From Astatotilapia calliptera (Eukaryota > Chordata > Actinopteri > Cichliformes > Cichlidae), in NCBI RefSeq assembly GCF_900246225.1, contig NC_039323.1, positions 22,640,112-22,704,111 on the forward strand: a DNA stretch of 64,000 nucleotides, in the 5' to 3' direction. Of the stretch, positions 47,493 to 59,893 are shown piece by piece. The notes beneath the pieces were generated by a model that saw only the letters and a list, made by a program, of their open reading frames with translations, was not told the DNA's origin and ran no database searches. The translations under genes and the position numbers were made by a program. The stretch's first letter is position 1; every line of letters starts with the position of its first letter.

Positions 47493-48638
47493 ATTAACTT
47501 GGTGACATTTTCACTAAAAGTTTTGACGTGTAAAAAAAATCCAAGTGGTCCCGGGATTGATCCTTGAGGTACACCTTTGGTATGCTTGGAAAATTATTAG
47601 TGGTTGCCTGGTGACTGCATTGGATTTTTGTTTGGTTACAGCCAGTTGCAACAACCAGCTTATCAGAGGTTGAGCCTGTAATAGCCTCAACGTCTGGGTG
47701 ACCAGCTTTGATCTCAAGGTGATTTCACAGGTCGTCTGGTGTGAGGCAACCAGCCTCAAACTACTTTGGTCTGACTCAAATTGATTGCTGTTGCATTGCA
47801 ATCAACCTGAGTCACTCTGTGATGCGTCTCCTTGCAATATTAACAAATGCAAGAATTTCAAAGGCAATGAGATTGCAAGTCCGTTCCACATAGTCAAAAT
47901 AATGTAAGCTGTGCCACTGTTTTCTTTCACTGCCTTTTTTAAAGCGACTGTTGTATTAAAAGCTAGAAGCTAAATGCTAATTTATGCATTTAATTTATGC
48001 GTTTCATTTGGACAAATGTTTTGTCACTCATCCAAGTAACCTTTTCAGTCTAAAGACTTTCAAAATCAACTTCATGTGATTTACTTACCTGGATGATTAT
48101 TGAGGTATGCGTTGAGCATGCATTAAGGTATTTAGCACCTAAACCTAACCAGTGAAAGAAGTGAGGATAAAAAGAGAGGGAAAAATTTAATTAATGTTCA
48201 AGGTCCAAAGAAAACGGAACGAATGGGATCCTGGTTGGAAACCCAACATCCTCCTCTTCCCTATCTTCTGTTGTGATCTTTTGAGGACTCTTTCCAGCTG
48301 TCTGGAAACCACGAATGTAGTGCTGGCACCAAGGCCAAAGAGCTACCTTGTGGATAATGGAGACATGCAGGTGGCCTCTCATAAAATTGCATTATCAAAA
48401 ACTCTGGGACAAGAATGGTTTGCATTTTCTAAGACATACTAGAGTCCCACATGCATAGCACTTACATGATCAGTGGACTAGTAGAGAATGAATATGTTTT
48501 TGGGTACTTCTTGATTTGCCACTTTGTGAGCACTCAGACCTGGCACACTGAGCTGCTGATTGACCACACACTGACTCATTCTTATTTTCCTTCCCCCCTC
48601 TCTCTCTCTCCCCTCCATCTCCTGTTTCTTTGGTTTAG

Positions 48639-48702
48639 GGAAAAGCTGGCTGTGGCTCGCCTGCAGAGGGAAGTCGCACGGAGCAAGAGCGAAGGAACAA
48701 TG
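48639..48702 (+). CDS. nckap5: nckap5 internal coding exon (N-terminal coiled coil, part 2)
   Basis: A 64-nt exon after an acceptor with a long pyrimidine tract (48590-48638, ending tttggtttag) and before donor gtaaag. Its first base completes the Arg codon left open at 10957, then it reads EKLAVARLQREVARSKSEG and TM and ends exactly on a codon boundary. Mammalian NCKAP5 has nearly the same EKLAVARLQREVA run, which makes this the most diagnostic of the three exons. Charged and hydrophobic residues continue the coiled coil. The last codon of the exon is ATG (48700-48702) with A at -3, so it could serve as an in-frame internal start if transcription began inside the preceding 37.7-kb intron. 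That possibility is inference. Confidence 0.92.
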
Positions 48703-50930
48703 GTAAAGTACAGTGGAAGTGCTTGGCCCTATCATCTTCACGAAGCCAGAAAAGCCACAGTATGTTCACTCCACGTACATACCCACACAGAAACCGTCAT
48801 GCTCTGCCAAAACTGTTGTGTTGGCTGAGTGTCTCGACACCTCATCAGAAGCTCTTGAAGGCAGTAATCCTGTAGAAATGCATGTGTAGGCAATAATAGA
48901 AGCAAGTACAAAAATACTGTGTTATGTGACAGTTGCCTGTTTGTGGAAAAAGCAGTGCGTTGCATAAATTTGACCTTTTCTGCACAAACTACAGGTACTT
49001 GAATGCACTGCCAGGCTCTGTGACCGTAGAATGCTGCACACTGCATCGTGTCTCTGGTAGAAAGTGCTGATGTGCCGTTCTTTTATGAGTTCTGGAGGTG
49101 GTCATTAGCATACATATGCGCTCAAAGCAGCGTATATGTTTGTGTCTGCGTTTCCACAAGTGTGTCTGAATGCATTTATAGAGTGTGTGTTTGTAAGCGA
49201 GGTCAGGAAGCGAGAAGAACCGGGTGATGAAGCGGGGCTCAGCTGATTGCAGCCTCTGAGCAGACGCTTTAACCACAGGCCCAGCTGTTTCACTGCACCC
49301 CAGTGACGCCTCTGATTCTGTGTGGCAGCAGGCCTAAAGCTACAGCACACAAGGGCCGACACGCTCCGAGATCTCCTCACCGCTGCGTGTGATTATTGAT
49401 CCCCAAAGGAGGAATGCTCTATTTTTTCTTCATACCTCTTCAGAGTTGTAGAGGTCAGAGCACAGGGTCAGATACTGAGCAGAGCTCCCTCCTTGGAGAT
49501 GGGCAGGGGTTTGGCATGTTGCTCAAGGGCATTTTAGCACAGTAGATACTGAATTTATTGGCTGTACCAGATGTGTAGCTAAGTTTGTGCTTCGGCTCGT
49601 AAATATAGACACTAAAAGAGCACAGACAAAGACCGGCTTTACCTCTAGGACTTGTTGATGTCAGCAGATGTCAGAGGAAATCACGCCGGAGTCAGCCAGC
49701 GCTTACTTTCTGACCTCTGGTTGACTCCAAACTGTCGCCCCCAAGCATGGCCCAGTGTGTGAAACAAGAAGGTTCATTATTGATTTTGAAAAAGGTTCAG
49801 CATTGATGGGTTGACATACTGTTGATGAATGGAATATGAACCTGACCATCACTGTTCCTTATAGGCTAGTTGTTTAAGTTGTGTCCAGTGTGTTGTGAAA
49901 TGAAAATGTATATGTAGATGAAACTGATTTGGTGTTAGACCTCAATATTAAGCTATTCAAAAAATTAATTCACTGTGTATGTGTTTGGGTTGTCAGTTTT
50001 GGGATTGAAATATTAAAGAAAACAAATGAAACTGAGACTTTTCAAAGTTGCTGGGAAAGAAGTTTTTCCTGCAAGTTTGCGTGATCATATTTTTGTGATG
50101 ATATTTGGGCGACGTGGTCCAAAACAGCCGTCCTTTTTAAGATACATTTGGGCCAGATCTGACAGACTAAACAGCCCAAAATCAAGTTAGTGTTTGTTGA
50201 AGAATAAAAGGGCCATGGACACTTGGTGATTGGTGGTATTTCCCTTTAAAATCAAATTTTGTACAAACCCAAAAGATCTTTGTTTCAACCACAGAATGTC
50301 TGTAACAGGCTGAAGTAGCCACTTTGAAGTTTGTGGGTTACTGTGTTGAAGCCTCTTGTTTAGTTGTTTGGTCACTGATATCCTACGCTACAGTTACAGT
50401 AGGGAACAAAACAGTAACTGGAGATCTCAGTGTGGCCAAAATGAGTGAGACTGTGTAAGATCACCACTCATAGTCAGATGAGATCTTCAAAGTGATTTGA
50501 AGGCGATAAAAAAGTCAGTCTGCTCTCAGTTTGCAGTTGAATGGGGTCAAATTGACAATGAGATGCAATCTGTTTGTGATAATACAGTGACCGAGTGTGA
50601 TAAATTATCAAAAATGATAAATCTGCTTACGTTCAGACCCGAGCCACAGATATGAAACAGAAATTCTTCCACAAACAGCCACGTAGCTGCTGCAAGAGGG
50701 TGATTTAACTGCAAAATTACATTGGTGCTTGATAACCTTGCTTTTATATAGGAATGTACCCAGAAAACAACCAGTTGTTTGAGTTACATTCTGAGTTCCT
50801 ACAAACTTCTAATCCGATGGTCACATTGTCCTGTGGTTGATTCATTTTATGCCATGAACACAGTTTTCTTGGAGACCCACATTCTGGTCCACCAAACCAG
50901 ATGCACGCTCAGTCATCAAGGCGAAGAAGT

Positions 50931-51095
50931 CCCAGAAAGCGGAATCTGTTCATCTGGATGTTGTGTTTTCAGTGGGAAAGCTCTGAAGCCTCCCAGGAAT
51001 ACCAGTGAGAAAGTCAAAGGGAGTCCATTTGGATGTTGCGTTGGACATCCCCACTGAAAACACATCATTCAGATGAACAGATTCAGCTTTCTGGG
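50931..51095. repeat. Foldback repeat with 46-bp arms
   Basis: Left arm 50931-50976 and right arm 51050-51095 are inverted copies with 3 mismatches in 46 positions. A 73-bp spacer separates them. It could be a small foldback/MITE element or the two ends of a palindromic repeat. No target duplication was evident. Confidence 0.75.
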
Positions 51096-52511
51096 GCACA
51101 AGTAGGAGAGTTCATGTGGACCACACCAGCAGAGGTTGGTTGCAGTTGCCCCCCACTTTTTCCTTTCTTTTACCTGCGTGTGCTCACACCAAAGTGACAA
51201 CACGTTTGCGTGTCAACACCTCCTCCTCTAACAGTAACCCAGCTTCCTCTGACCTCAGTGCAGCCCAACCAAAATATATCTTTCGCCATGCCGCGAGCCT
51301 CCCCAGAAGGCCCGGCTCTCCAACTGACACGACTGGATGACATGCTAATTATTACTTTAGAGGGCGACGTGAGTTACTGTCTGCGCATGCACAGTGTTGA
51401 GAGAGGGATGAGTTATCTGTGCCAGACAGGAGGAGGGTGAGGGAGGGGGGTATGGAGGAAGAAAGGGAGGAGGGGGATATCACTAAGCTCCATTTGAAAT
51501 TGGGATTATCCCCATTGGATTCCCCTTCCACTCTCTCTCTGGCATTCCTGGGAGGCTTCGGAGCTCAGGCGAGGTTCTTCAATAGGAGTGAAAAAAGAGG
51601 CTGCTGCGTAAAGGAGATAATTGTCAAAGTGCTGCCAGAGTGAAGTGGAAACTGCAAACCACCCCCAGCCTGCGTCCAGTCATAGACCCCCAAAACCCAT
51701 CGCCTTCTTCCCCAACATCCCCCACATCTTCGCCTGCAAGGGGATGAACCGATAGAGTCAGATTAAAACAGCGCAGACTTTTGAAGTGGCACTACCCCGC
51801 CTCTGTATCTGATGCCTCTCTTTAGCAGCCTCTGATCGCTGCCTCGATCTGATCGCATAAGGCGATCAGAGATGCCGCGAGAGTGTGCGGCAGTGTTTTT
51901 GCAGCGCCATCACGACTGCATTGTGTAGGAAAAAGAAAGGGAAGGGTATCTTTATGATCGTGCAGGGCGCTAGGAAACATCACCACAATCGTAAGCCTCG
52001 GGTTGCGCATGTGAAACAGCACTAACTGCACAGTTTACTGAGGAGTGTGTGCTTTAATTCGGCGTCCCGCCGCGAAGCACGCATACTGCTGGCAGCTTGA
52101 AGCTGCACAACTCTTGTTATGGATCGTTTGGGAGAATCACATGAAACCTTTTTAAATAATTTGCAGGGCAATCAGTAATTAGGCCTGCGCTGCATTTCAC
52201 CACATATATGACCACACAAGATGCGTTTTGTTATTAGTGAAAATGATCCGCCTGTCTTACGCCTCTCACTGCTTCTTAAACTTCACATCAAGGCTCGGAC
52301 GTGCTGCTTTTGGCCCACTCTGCTGAAACTCCTGCTAGAAAAACAGCAGGTTTCCCTTTAGGTGTTTGACAAAGCACAGGTCGGGGTTTATACTGCGAGA
52401 GTCTCGGCCTCTTTCCAGCAAGCTTGCTCCCGTTTGTTCGCGGCCTCGTCGCTGCTGTAGGTTTTCCCTGGAATTCTTCCCGATCCCAGAGGCGTGGTGC
52501 GGTGAGGTGCC

Positions 52512-52529
52512 GGGCAGGGCAGGGCAGGG
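52512..52529 (+). repeat. (GGGCA)n tract, G-quadruplex motif
   Basis: gggcagggcagggcaggg: four G3 runs with two-base loops on the plus (sense) strand of the intron. Confidence 0.9.
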
Positions 52530-53539
52530 CAGAGCTGCTCTCTGTCTCCCACTTTTCTTTTGATGCCACTCCGAAGTGCAGTCTAAGTCCATCAGGGGCA
52601 GGATGCCGAGGTTTCCTGTCAGGGGCAGAGAACACAAGTCTGCGTGTAGGCTTGTAAAGGCGGCGCTGCCTGCTCTGTGGGCTGAGGGGGCAGAGGGGGG
52701 CTGGGCTCGCCATTAAAAAGGCATTTAAAGCTGTTAGGTGAGATTATGACCGCTGGAAACGGCTGTCTAAACAACATGTGAAAATAAATGATCTGGCTTT
52801 GAGAACAACTAGCTTTATTTTTCTTTGGGTTTTGTGGATGCTCTGTGATATCCGAGCCTCGCCTCGTGCATACCCACACATTGCCGTTTCCATGGGCGCT
52901 TGGGCTGATTGCGGCGTTTGATTCTTTCACGGTTGAGCGAAGCATACATGCAAGTGATAAAAGGGAATTGTTTTTTTTATTTGCCTCAACTCCTCGGCTT
53001 AATTGAGCAACTTGCTCATTTAAAAATCTGATTTCTCCGGAGCATTTCATGTAGAAAATGAAGTTAAGATAAAGGAGGAGGACGATGGGGGAGGCGCTGC
53101 GTTTGTGAATATAAAGTGAGAGCACAGCATGGTTAAATAAGCCTCCAAGCCACGATAGGAATCAGCTATTTCTGTACATGAAAATGGATTTTGCGTGTGC
53201 TGCAATCTTCAAGAGTGTGTGACATAGTTTGTAACGCCACATCAAGTAACATTTGCGGTTCTCTGATGAGGGAATGCCCCTTTTTTAACAGGTCGTTTCA
53301 CCCGAATCTATCTTGTTGCTACTTCAGCTTCAGGATTTCATTCAATAATTCAACATAGTCACTGAAGAAGCAGCCCTGGATAGCTCTGCAGTATGTCTGT
53401 GTTGGACTTTTACAAACATTTACACACTTTTATAGCTGGTATCAAGATTCTAAGCTAAAGCATGACTTGGGGTAGGCTTTAATGTAGACTGATAGAGGAG
53501 GTGTCAGATATTCCAGGAAATATCTGACTTAAATAATCC

Positions 53540-53645
53540 ACCTACTCGTCGAGAGGTCGGTGAGTTCATCCCCTTGCTCTTTTCACCTACATGTTGAAGT
53601 ATCCTTGGGCAAGATATCGAACCCAGAGTTGCTAAGAAAAGCAGC
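53540..53645 (+). mobile_element. tRNA-derived SINE fragment
   Basis: B-box-like ggtgagttcatcccc (about 53559-53573) followed by the SINE word tccttgggcaagatatcgaa. The head before the B box is degraded and the 3' end is short. It faces the minus-strand SINE at 53685-53862. Confidence 0.6.
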
Positions 53646-53684
53646 ACTCCAGACAAGGGGTGGTTAAGAGTGAGGACCCAACAT

Positions 53685-53862
53685 CAATGGTAAATAATTT
53701 TTATACAGTGCTTTTTAATGCATTTCTTATATTACACAGGATGCATCAAAGAGCAACTGGGTTTAGTATCTTGCCCAAGGCATACAGGCTGGAGCAGTCA
53801 GGGATCAAACCACCAACCTTTGGATTAATAGATGATCTGCTCTACCTCCTGAGCTACAGCCA
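53685..53862 (-). mobile_element. tRNA-derived SINE
   Basis: On the minus strand the head reads ggctgtagctcaggaggtag, with an A box (complement of 53845-53856) and a B box ggtttgatccc (complement of 53801-53811), then ccttgggcaagatactaaac and an AT-rich 3' end. Convergent with the fragment at 53540-53645. Confidence 0.75.
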
Positions 53863-54775
53863 GGCCAAAGACAGGCAAGCTTGTTTAACAAAAAAGCAAG
53901 ATGTCTAATTTGGCTGATGGCAGGCAGTACAAAACAGTTCAAAACACAGGAAAACATGCTGGAAACCCTGTGGCGAGGAGGTGGTGACTATAAATACTGA
54001 ATTCTTTGCTGAATTAATCAGCAAAGATGACACAATGAATCAAAACTAAAAGCAAAGCACAGTGAACTAACTCTCATAATAAAGCAGGAAGTGGGAAAAC
54101 CAAATGGGGAAAATGCAGACACATGGATGAACTTAGCAAGGAAACTTGACAAAGGTGAAATGAACACTGAGGGAGGAATAAACTCCAAAGCACCAGGGAA
54201 CTAGGAATAGCACTAATTACACTAAAAAGGAATATATGAGGGTAAATGTAAACACTAAACAAACCAGAAATTAAATAGATCTTAAAAATAAACAAAACTC
54301 TAAAGTCCAAAAACTTAAAAACGCTCAATAAATGGACCACAGGTTGTTCCACTTTCTCAAGTGTCATTACAGCTTAGAGAGTAGCTGGCGAGTGTTTACA
54401 ACAAGTTGCTATCTCTCTTGCAAACTGCTAGCAACAGCATCAATATGCTAGTGACCAAAGCGATCGCAAGGAGTTTGTTTTACCTATTAGTGCCTGTTAG
54501 CAACCTCCAGCAACCACTTGCCAACCAGTTGGGGAATATAAATTTTTCCTGAGCAACCTTGTAGCTGCCAACCAATCTCTGCATCTAAAACACCCTTTGC
54601 CATTTTTTTTCTTTTGTATTCTTCAGTACTTGCATTCGCTGATGGTTGGTTGGAGAAACAAGATTTACCAGCATGATGATTTTTGATGTCAGCTGTATGG
54701 TTGGCAATATCCTTTTAATTTAAGGTTCCTACTGTACTGGGTCTCAGAGGGTGGTATCTTTAGGATTAAATAGTA

Positions 54776-54925
54776 GATTTCACAGATGACACCGCTCTTT
54801 TGGACCCTCCTGAAACAGAACATCTTAGTATTCTAGAAAATGCTGCAACTCCTGCTGGATTGAAAGTCAGCGAGCCAAAGACTAAAGTCACATCCTTCAA
54901 CTATAGAGATCATTTTAGACTTTAA
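54776..54925 (+). pseudogene. LINE reverse-transcriptase fragment (motif C region)
   Basis: A 49-codon plus-strand frame, too short for the usual ORF cut-offs, reads DFTDDTALLDPPETE, then an ENAATPAGLKVSEPKTKV run, and stops at TAA. The order D-F-x-D-D-x-A-L-L, then GL.V...KTKV, is the pattern around the catalytic FADD box of LINE RTs, with the Ala changed to Thr. No further RT can be read on either side, so this is a small relic of a LINE different from the three at 31-39 kb. Moderate confidence because it is short. Confidence 0.55.
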
Positions 54926-56340
54926 ACACTGATTTTATCACAATGTCACCTGGAATAAGGACAAGAAACTAATATCAATGTGGCAGCCCAGGCATCTGCA
55001 TCCAACTGAAGTTATGACTCTGACTCTCTTAATATTTTTACAAACACCCTAAAGACCAGGTAATCGCTTCACAATACCAGCTAACACACAGTGTCTATTA
55101 ACAGCTATCAGATATATAATTATGCGAACTTTTGCAGGAAATGAACAAGATTTATTCTTTCTCAGTGTTCTGGCACATACGAGCAGGCTTTTGTTTGAAG
55201 GAGAGTTAGATTTGCTCCTGTTGGCTACCCCTTTGTTACAAAAAATCATCTGTATTTGTAAACAAAGACCGGAGGCAGGGGGGGAGATAAAACAAGAAGC
55301 CTTGGCCTGGATATCTGCTGGCTACACAGGCCCCCTGAGGCTAAGTCATCAGACTAGCTAATGATTGGCTGAACCGCAACAGACACCAGAAAACCGTATC
55401 AAAGAAGTCTGAAAGCAGCATAACAGCAATTACTGTCACAAACTTACTGCATTAGAAAAATACTGTGTTATACTGGAAGATAGCGAGATTTTGTCCCTGA
55501 AAGGCACCAACATTTAAAATAAACGCAAAGAATAAGACAAAAACTTTCCTGGACTTTTCCAAGATTACTAGATAAGTGTGTAGCATTTGCATATTATCAC
55601 CAAATAAAACTTCTGTAATAACTAACACTGTTTAAATAACCATATGTGTGGCTTTTCTGCTCACCTGGATTACATTTAGCCAAATCAAATAAGCAAATAA
55701 GGCACACTGGCAGGGCTCCGGGTCGGCAATATTAATTAATTTTGAGCACGGGGTTTAATTAGTTAGCTGTAAGTGGATCGAGGTATGATGATTATCTGAC
55801 AGTGATTTATTGGTGTGTAAAAAAGAAAAAGCACCTTCAGAGTGGACATGCTCCGTAGCGTGCTGCCAGCAGATAAAGGGGCTCTCTGACGGGCTTAAAA
55901 AGGAGAGGCTCCACGTGGAGCTCGGGCGCTCGGGGACCCTCATATAGGGTTTCTGACAGCTGTTTGGAGGATGTGTGACAGCGTGGAGGTTTGGGAACTG
56001 GGGGGGACTCAGGTGCTGTCTCTGCAGATTGGCCTTATCAGCCACGGGCAGGGGCCGGGGCCGCGATGGGGTCCCCCCGCAGGACTCAGCACATTCACCG
56101 GGTGACGAGCGCTGACAGCCAGGTCCAAATCGCATCTCCACACCGTCCCATTCTGGGTGTGTGTGCGTGGGTGGGGTGGGGGAGCTCCCTTGGCAATGAT
56201 AAATGGGCCACTCGTATGATTTTGCATATTCCTGGGGTGTGTGTATTATTTGCCACAGTGCCCGTGGCTGTCTAAGAGAGCAGTGGTACACTCCAATAGT
56301 GGCGCTCCATGATAATTGAATTGATGGAGTCTTTTGGTGT

Positions 56341-56355
56341 GGGGTGGGGTGGGGT
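56341..56355 (+). repeat. (GGGGT)3 tract
   Basis: Three perfect GGGGT units, with another G-rich stretch (gtggggtgggggag) at about 56170-56183. Confidence 0.85.
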
Positions 56356-58144
56356 GATAAAACACTGTTTGGGCTCACTTTAGTCACAAGTAATCAGAAA
56401 ACACACACTCCTGCACTTTGATGCTTTCTCTTCTGTTTCTAAACAAACAAGAGCATAATTATAATTTTTATCTTTACGACTTGTATCTGGGAGCCAGCCA
56501 GGCAGGCCAGGAGGCCCGATCCTCCTCGTGTTACACTTTCATTTGAATCCAGCCTCGCTGATGCACACAAACAGCCCGGTGGCATGTTTTATTAATGAAT
56601 GGAGAACCTGCACAGTGCTTTGTGTCCCCGATGTTTGCTTTGCCAGCGAGCCTCCGAGCCGCTCCCGGCCCCTTTGATTAGGCAAAGAGCTCCAACCGAG
56701 GCAAGGGGGGGGATGTCCTGTGTAATGAAGAGATTATTGGGCCTGTACCCCCTAACCCTGAACGAGTACAGTGTATATACAGTTGCAGATGGACATCCTA
56801 CAACACGATGGGACACACACACATGCACTTAACCTGATAAGGTCGCAGCACAGCACAACAAGGAGAGGCAGAGGCCTCTAATTAATTTAGAGTCCTCAGT
56901 GAATCTTAGAGGGTATGAAAGGGGGGCTCCGAGTATTCTAGTAATTCAGCTCGGATGAATACCATTACCATCTAATGTTGTCCAATTACCGAAGCGGGAG
57001 GCTTCATTTTGGGCTCGAGTGCAGCTAATAAAATCTTATGTTCCAAAGCCGCTCGGTGTAACAGATTCTTCATTTATTTCTCAGGCTTTGCGTGTTGATG
57101 GTGATAAATTCTGTCACATACAGATGGATATATTTCTTTATTTATCTCTCTGTGGCAGAGGTCAAATTTAATCCTCAAACCCCCTCACCCCTCACCCCCC
57201 CCCCCCTGATGCCCAAATCTGGGCTTGTTTCTGATATATGTGGTATAAAAATCCAGCAGGAGCTATTTTATAGATTACACCCCATATTTCATTTGACATT
57301 GGCTTCTTTCTCCTTTTTTTTCTATGCGCTGCATTGTTTAATAGAACAGGAGCATGTTGCCCCCTGCAGGACAAAGAAGGCAGGACACCTCGCCTCATCC
57401 CATCCATACAACAGTGACAGGCTGTCAAGAGAGCGGGGATTATCTCCTCAGCGGCCAGATTAACTAAAATAAATGTTCTCACAGAAAGTTGCCAGGCGTG
57501 TTTTCATCCTCTCGGTGTTGACTTTGAGATCTCTTCCCAGGGCTTTTTCTAAAGAAGTGTTGTCTTTGTGGCTGCAGTGAAGGCTTATTAAAGAATATGC
57601 TTTCAATTAGAGCACCAAAGGAGGAAAAAAAAAAAAGAGAGAAGTTGCTGCAGACAATAAACATTTCAATCGAGGAGAAATGTATTGCCGGGGATTTCTG
57701 GCCACAGAAAGATACAGCAATGTTTGATTTAATGTCCTCAGGCCTTGTAAAATTGCAGAAATTATATATTGAACAAAAGCAACGCAGGGCTTTTACTACA
57801 ATGTAGAGACTGTAAATCCTGTGTTGTTATTGAGGTTGTTGGCAAGACTGTCAGCAGACACGTAGCGGTCGGTGGTTTATGCCTGGAGGCCTATGTGGGC
57901 AACAAAAAAATCAGGACCAAAGCTGCTACTGTGCTTTTTTTGTTTTGTTTTGCTGAACAAAGCCATGCATGTTGATGCAAATAAAAGGCCTTTGTGCTCA
58001 TTTGCATCGAGGTGAAATTCAGCTAAACTGCTGCGACGCTGGAGGCTGAAATCAGCGCCCGTTTCTTTAAACGCTAAGTGGAAAATGTGTCCTATAAAAC
58101 ATAAAACAACTTTATGTGTCATAAAGAAAGAAGAACCAGAAAAG

Positions 58145-58274
<130 letters not shown>

Positions 58275-59334
58275 GTCCAGCTCCTGGCAGGGGGATGCAC
58301 TACTTTACGTTCTTGTATGAGTGGATTTACAGCAGCCATTACTCCTGACAGGGTAGCCTCCCCGCTGCACATAGTAGCTGTGAATTTACTGCCGCGGTGA
58401 AGACGGGGACTGGTTTTAATGGTGACTCTGGTTTAATATTCCCCCTCAGCAGCTGAATCACCCAGTTAGGATCTGCTTTTGTAACAGAAGTAACAATGTA
58501 GTGACACAAGACAGTTTATAAGGAGAGTATGGTCATACGGAGTAATGGAGCAATGCGACTCGGTGTCACATTATAGTTGTTTCGATGTTTTTCTTTCCAG
58601 TTTGGTTTCATGGTTTTTCACGAGAGACCCGACATAAAGGAGGGCCTCATGTCGAGGAGGATGTTTTGTCCATATGCCACACAGAGTGACACGCTCACTG
58701 TCTCTGACCTATATTCTTTCACGCCACAAGATGTCCCCATAATGCTTGTCTGAGAGAAAGCACTCCAGCTTCTTTGCAGGCATGCACTGAGTAATACCAC
58801 ATCATGACTGGTGCTGACGATGAGGATGGGCAGTAAGTAATTCCATTTGCACTGAAGAGAACTGATGAAGAACTGACAGGATAATCTGGTGATTCCCAAC
58901 ATTTTCCATTGGCTCTTAAACTCTGATTGACTCCAAAACAACTAGAATATTTAAGCATGTGTGCACACCCTCTGTTTAGAGTTAACCAATCACATTTAGA
59001 TTCATGTTAAATAGTAGCCAGTACACATCTGTAAACAACTGAACTGATTCTCATTGAACTCTTATATAAAGTTCAAATGTTTTATCCAGAGGATTATCCA
59101 GAGACTTACTTTTACAGCAAAGAGCTTTCAAAACTTCAGATGTTTAAAGGAATCTGTCAGGAGAGGTGCAGGAGAATTCCCAAGGTAACAGATGTGTTTC
59201 CATAGATATACTGTAGAGTACAGTGAAGGCTGTTATTTAAAAGGTTATTTAAAACTTTTATTCACTTATGTACAGTAGTCTCTGTTTAAAATACTAATGC
59301 ATTCACTTCAGATGTTTTCTTCCACAGAGCCAGA

Positions 59335-59893
59335 CTTTGTGGTAATGTTTAAAGTGCTCTGGGTGAATAGTTCTTTAGGCTTCCTGAAGCTTTTTTTGCA
59401 CGTTGACTCCTTTATTGCTCATTTTCAGTCCAGTCCTTGTAACTGACCATTTTCAGAGGAATGTTTTATTTGTTTGTTGAGCCACTTACACAGACCTATG
59501 AGTCATTTAAGCACAAAAAAGAAACTTAACTCAGGGGATTAACTATTCTTGTGACTATGCATAACAGAGAACTTTGCAAATACCCAATTATAAGATGTGT
59601 CTTTAGGCCCTCTGTGCGTTTTTGTGACGGGCTGCTAGTAACAATCTGTGAAAGATGTCAAAGATACCACAGTTTGACAGAGATAAAATAGTACTTTTGC
59701 ACCAGCAAGGTGATTCCCAAAGAGATATTGGCTGAAAATGTAACATATCTCACAATGGTGTGCAGGGTGTCCTTAAAAAATTTGAGGAACCCGGACAAAA
59801 GAAGTGTCAGTATCTGTTCATTTGAACAGTGTCCCATTTTCCTAGCCAAAGAAAAGAAATCAGAAGTGAGTCGAGACTTTTGCACTGTATATC
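59335..59893. mobile_element. Tc1-derived rearranged element, copy 3
   Basis: Inverse-oriented relative of the copy at 13.16-13.61 kb, with one terminal repeat (cgagacttttgcactgtata) at 59872-59891. The plus strand at 59.70-59.80 kb resembles the N-terminal helix-turn-helix of Tc1 transposases (tgtgcagggtgtccttaaaa reads VQGVLK), while 59.38-59.47 kb resembles a C-terminal region on the minus strand. Not coding. Confidence 0.6.

Larger units (their letters stand above)
10958..48638 (+). other. nckap5: Long nckap5 intron (about 37.7 kb)
   Basis: The span between two phase-matched exons. Individually described elements inside it include Tc1-derived copies, a solo LTR, three LINEs, a SINE, CA microsatellites, a candidate promoter/first exon near 26.6 kb and a candidate recursive splice site at 45.4 kb. 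Stretches where I see no gene and no confident repeat are 10.96-12.78, 13.61-16.39, 17.89-19.33, 20.95-22.75, 27.86-31.2, 34.6-36.25, 39.8-43.65 and 44.0-45.36 kb. Segments 15.55-16.08 and 24.49-25.0 kb are repeat-free and mixed in composition and could be conserved non-coding DNA. Confidence 0.85.

Noticed and set aside
53945..54360. Possible second LTR-like element
   Set aside because: A-rich with LTR-like words, but no TG...CA ends or target duplication could be found.
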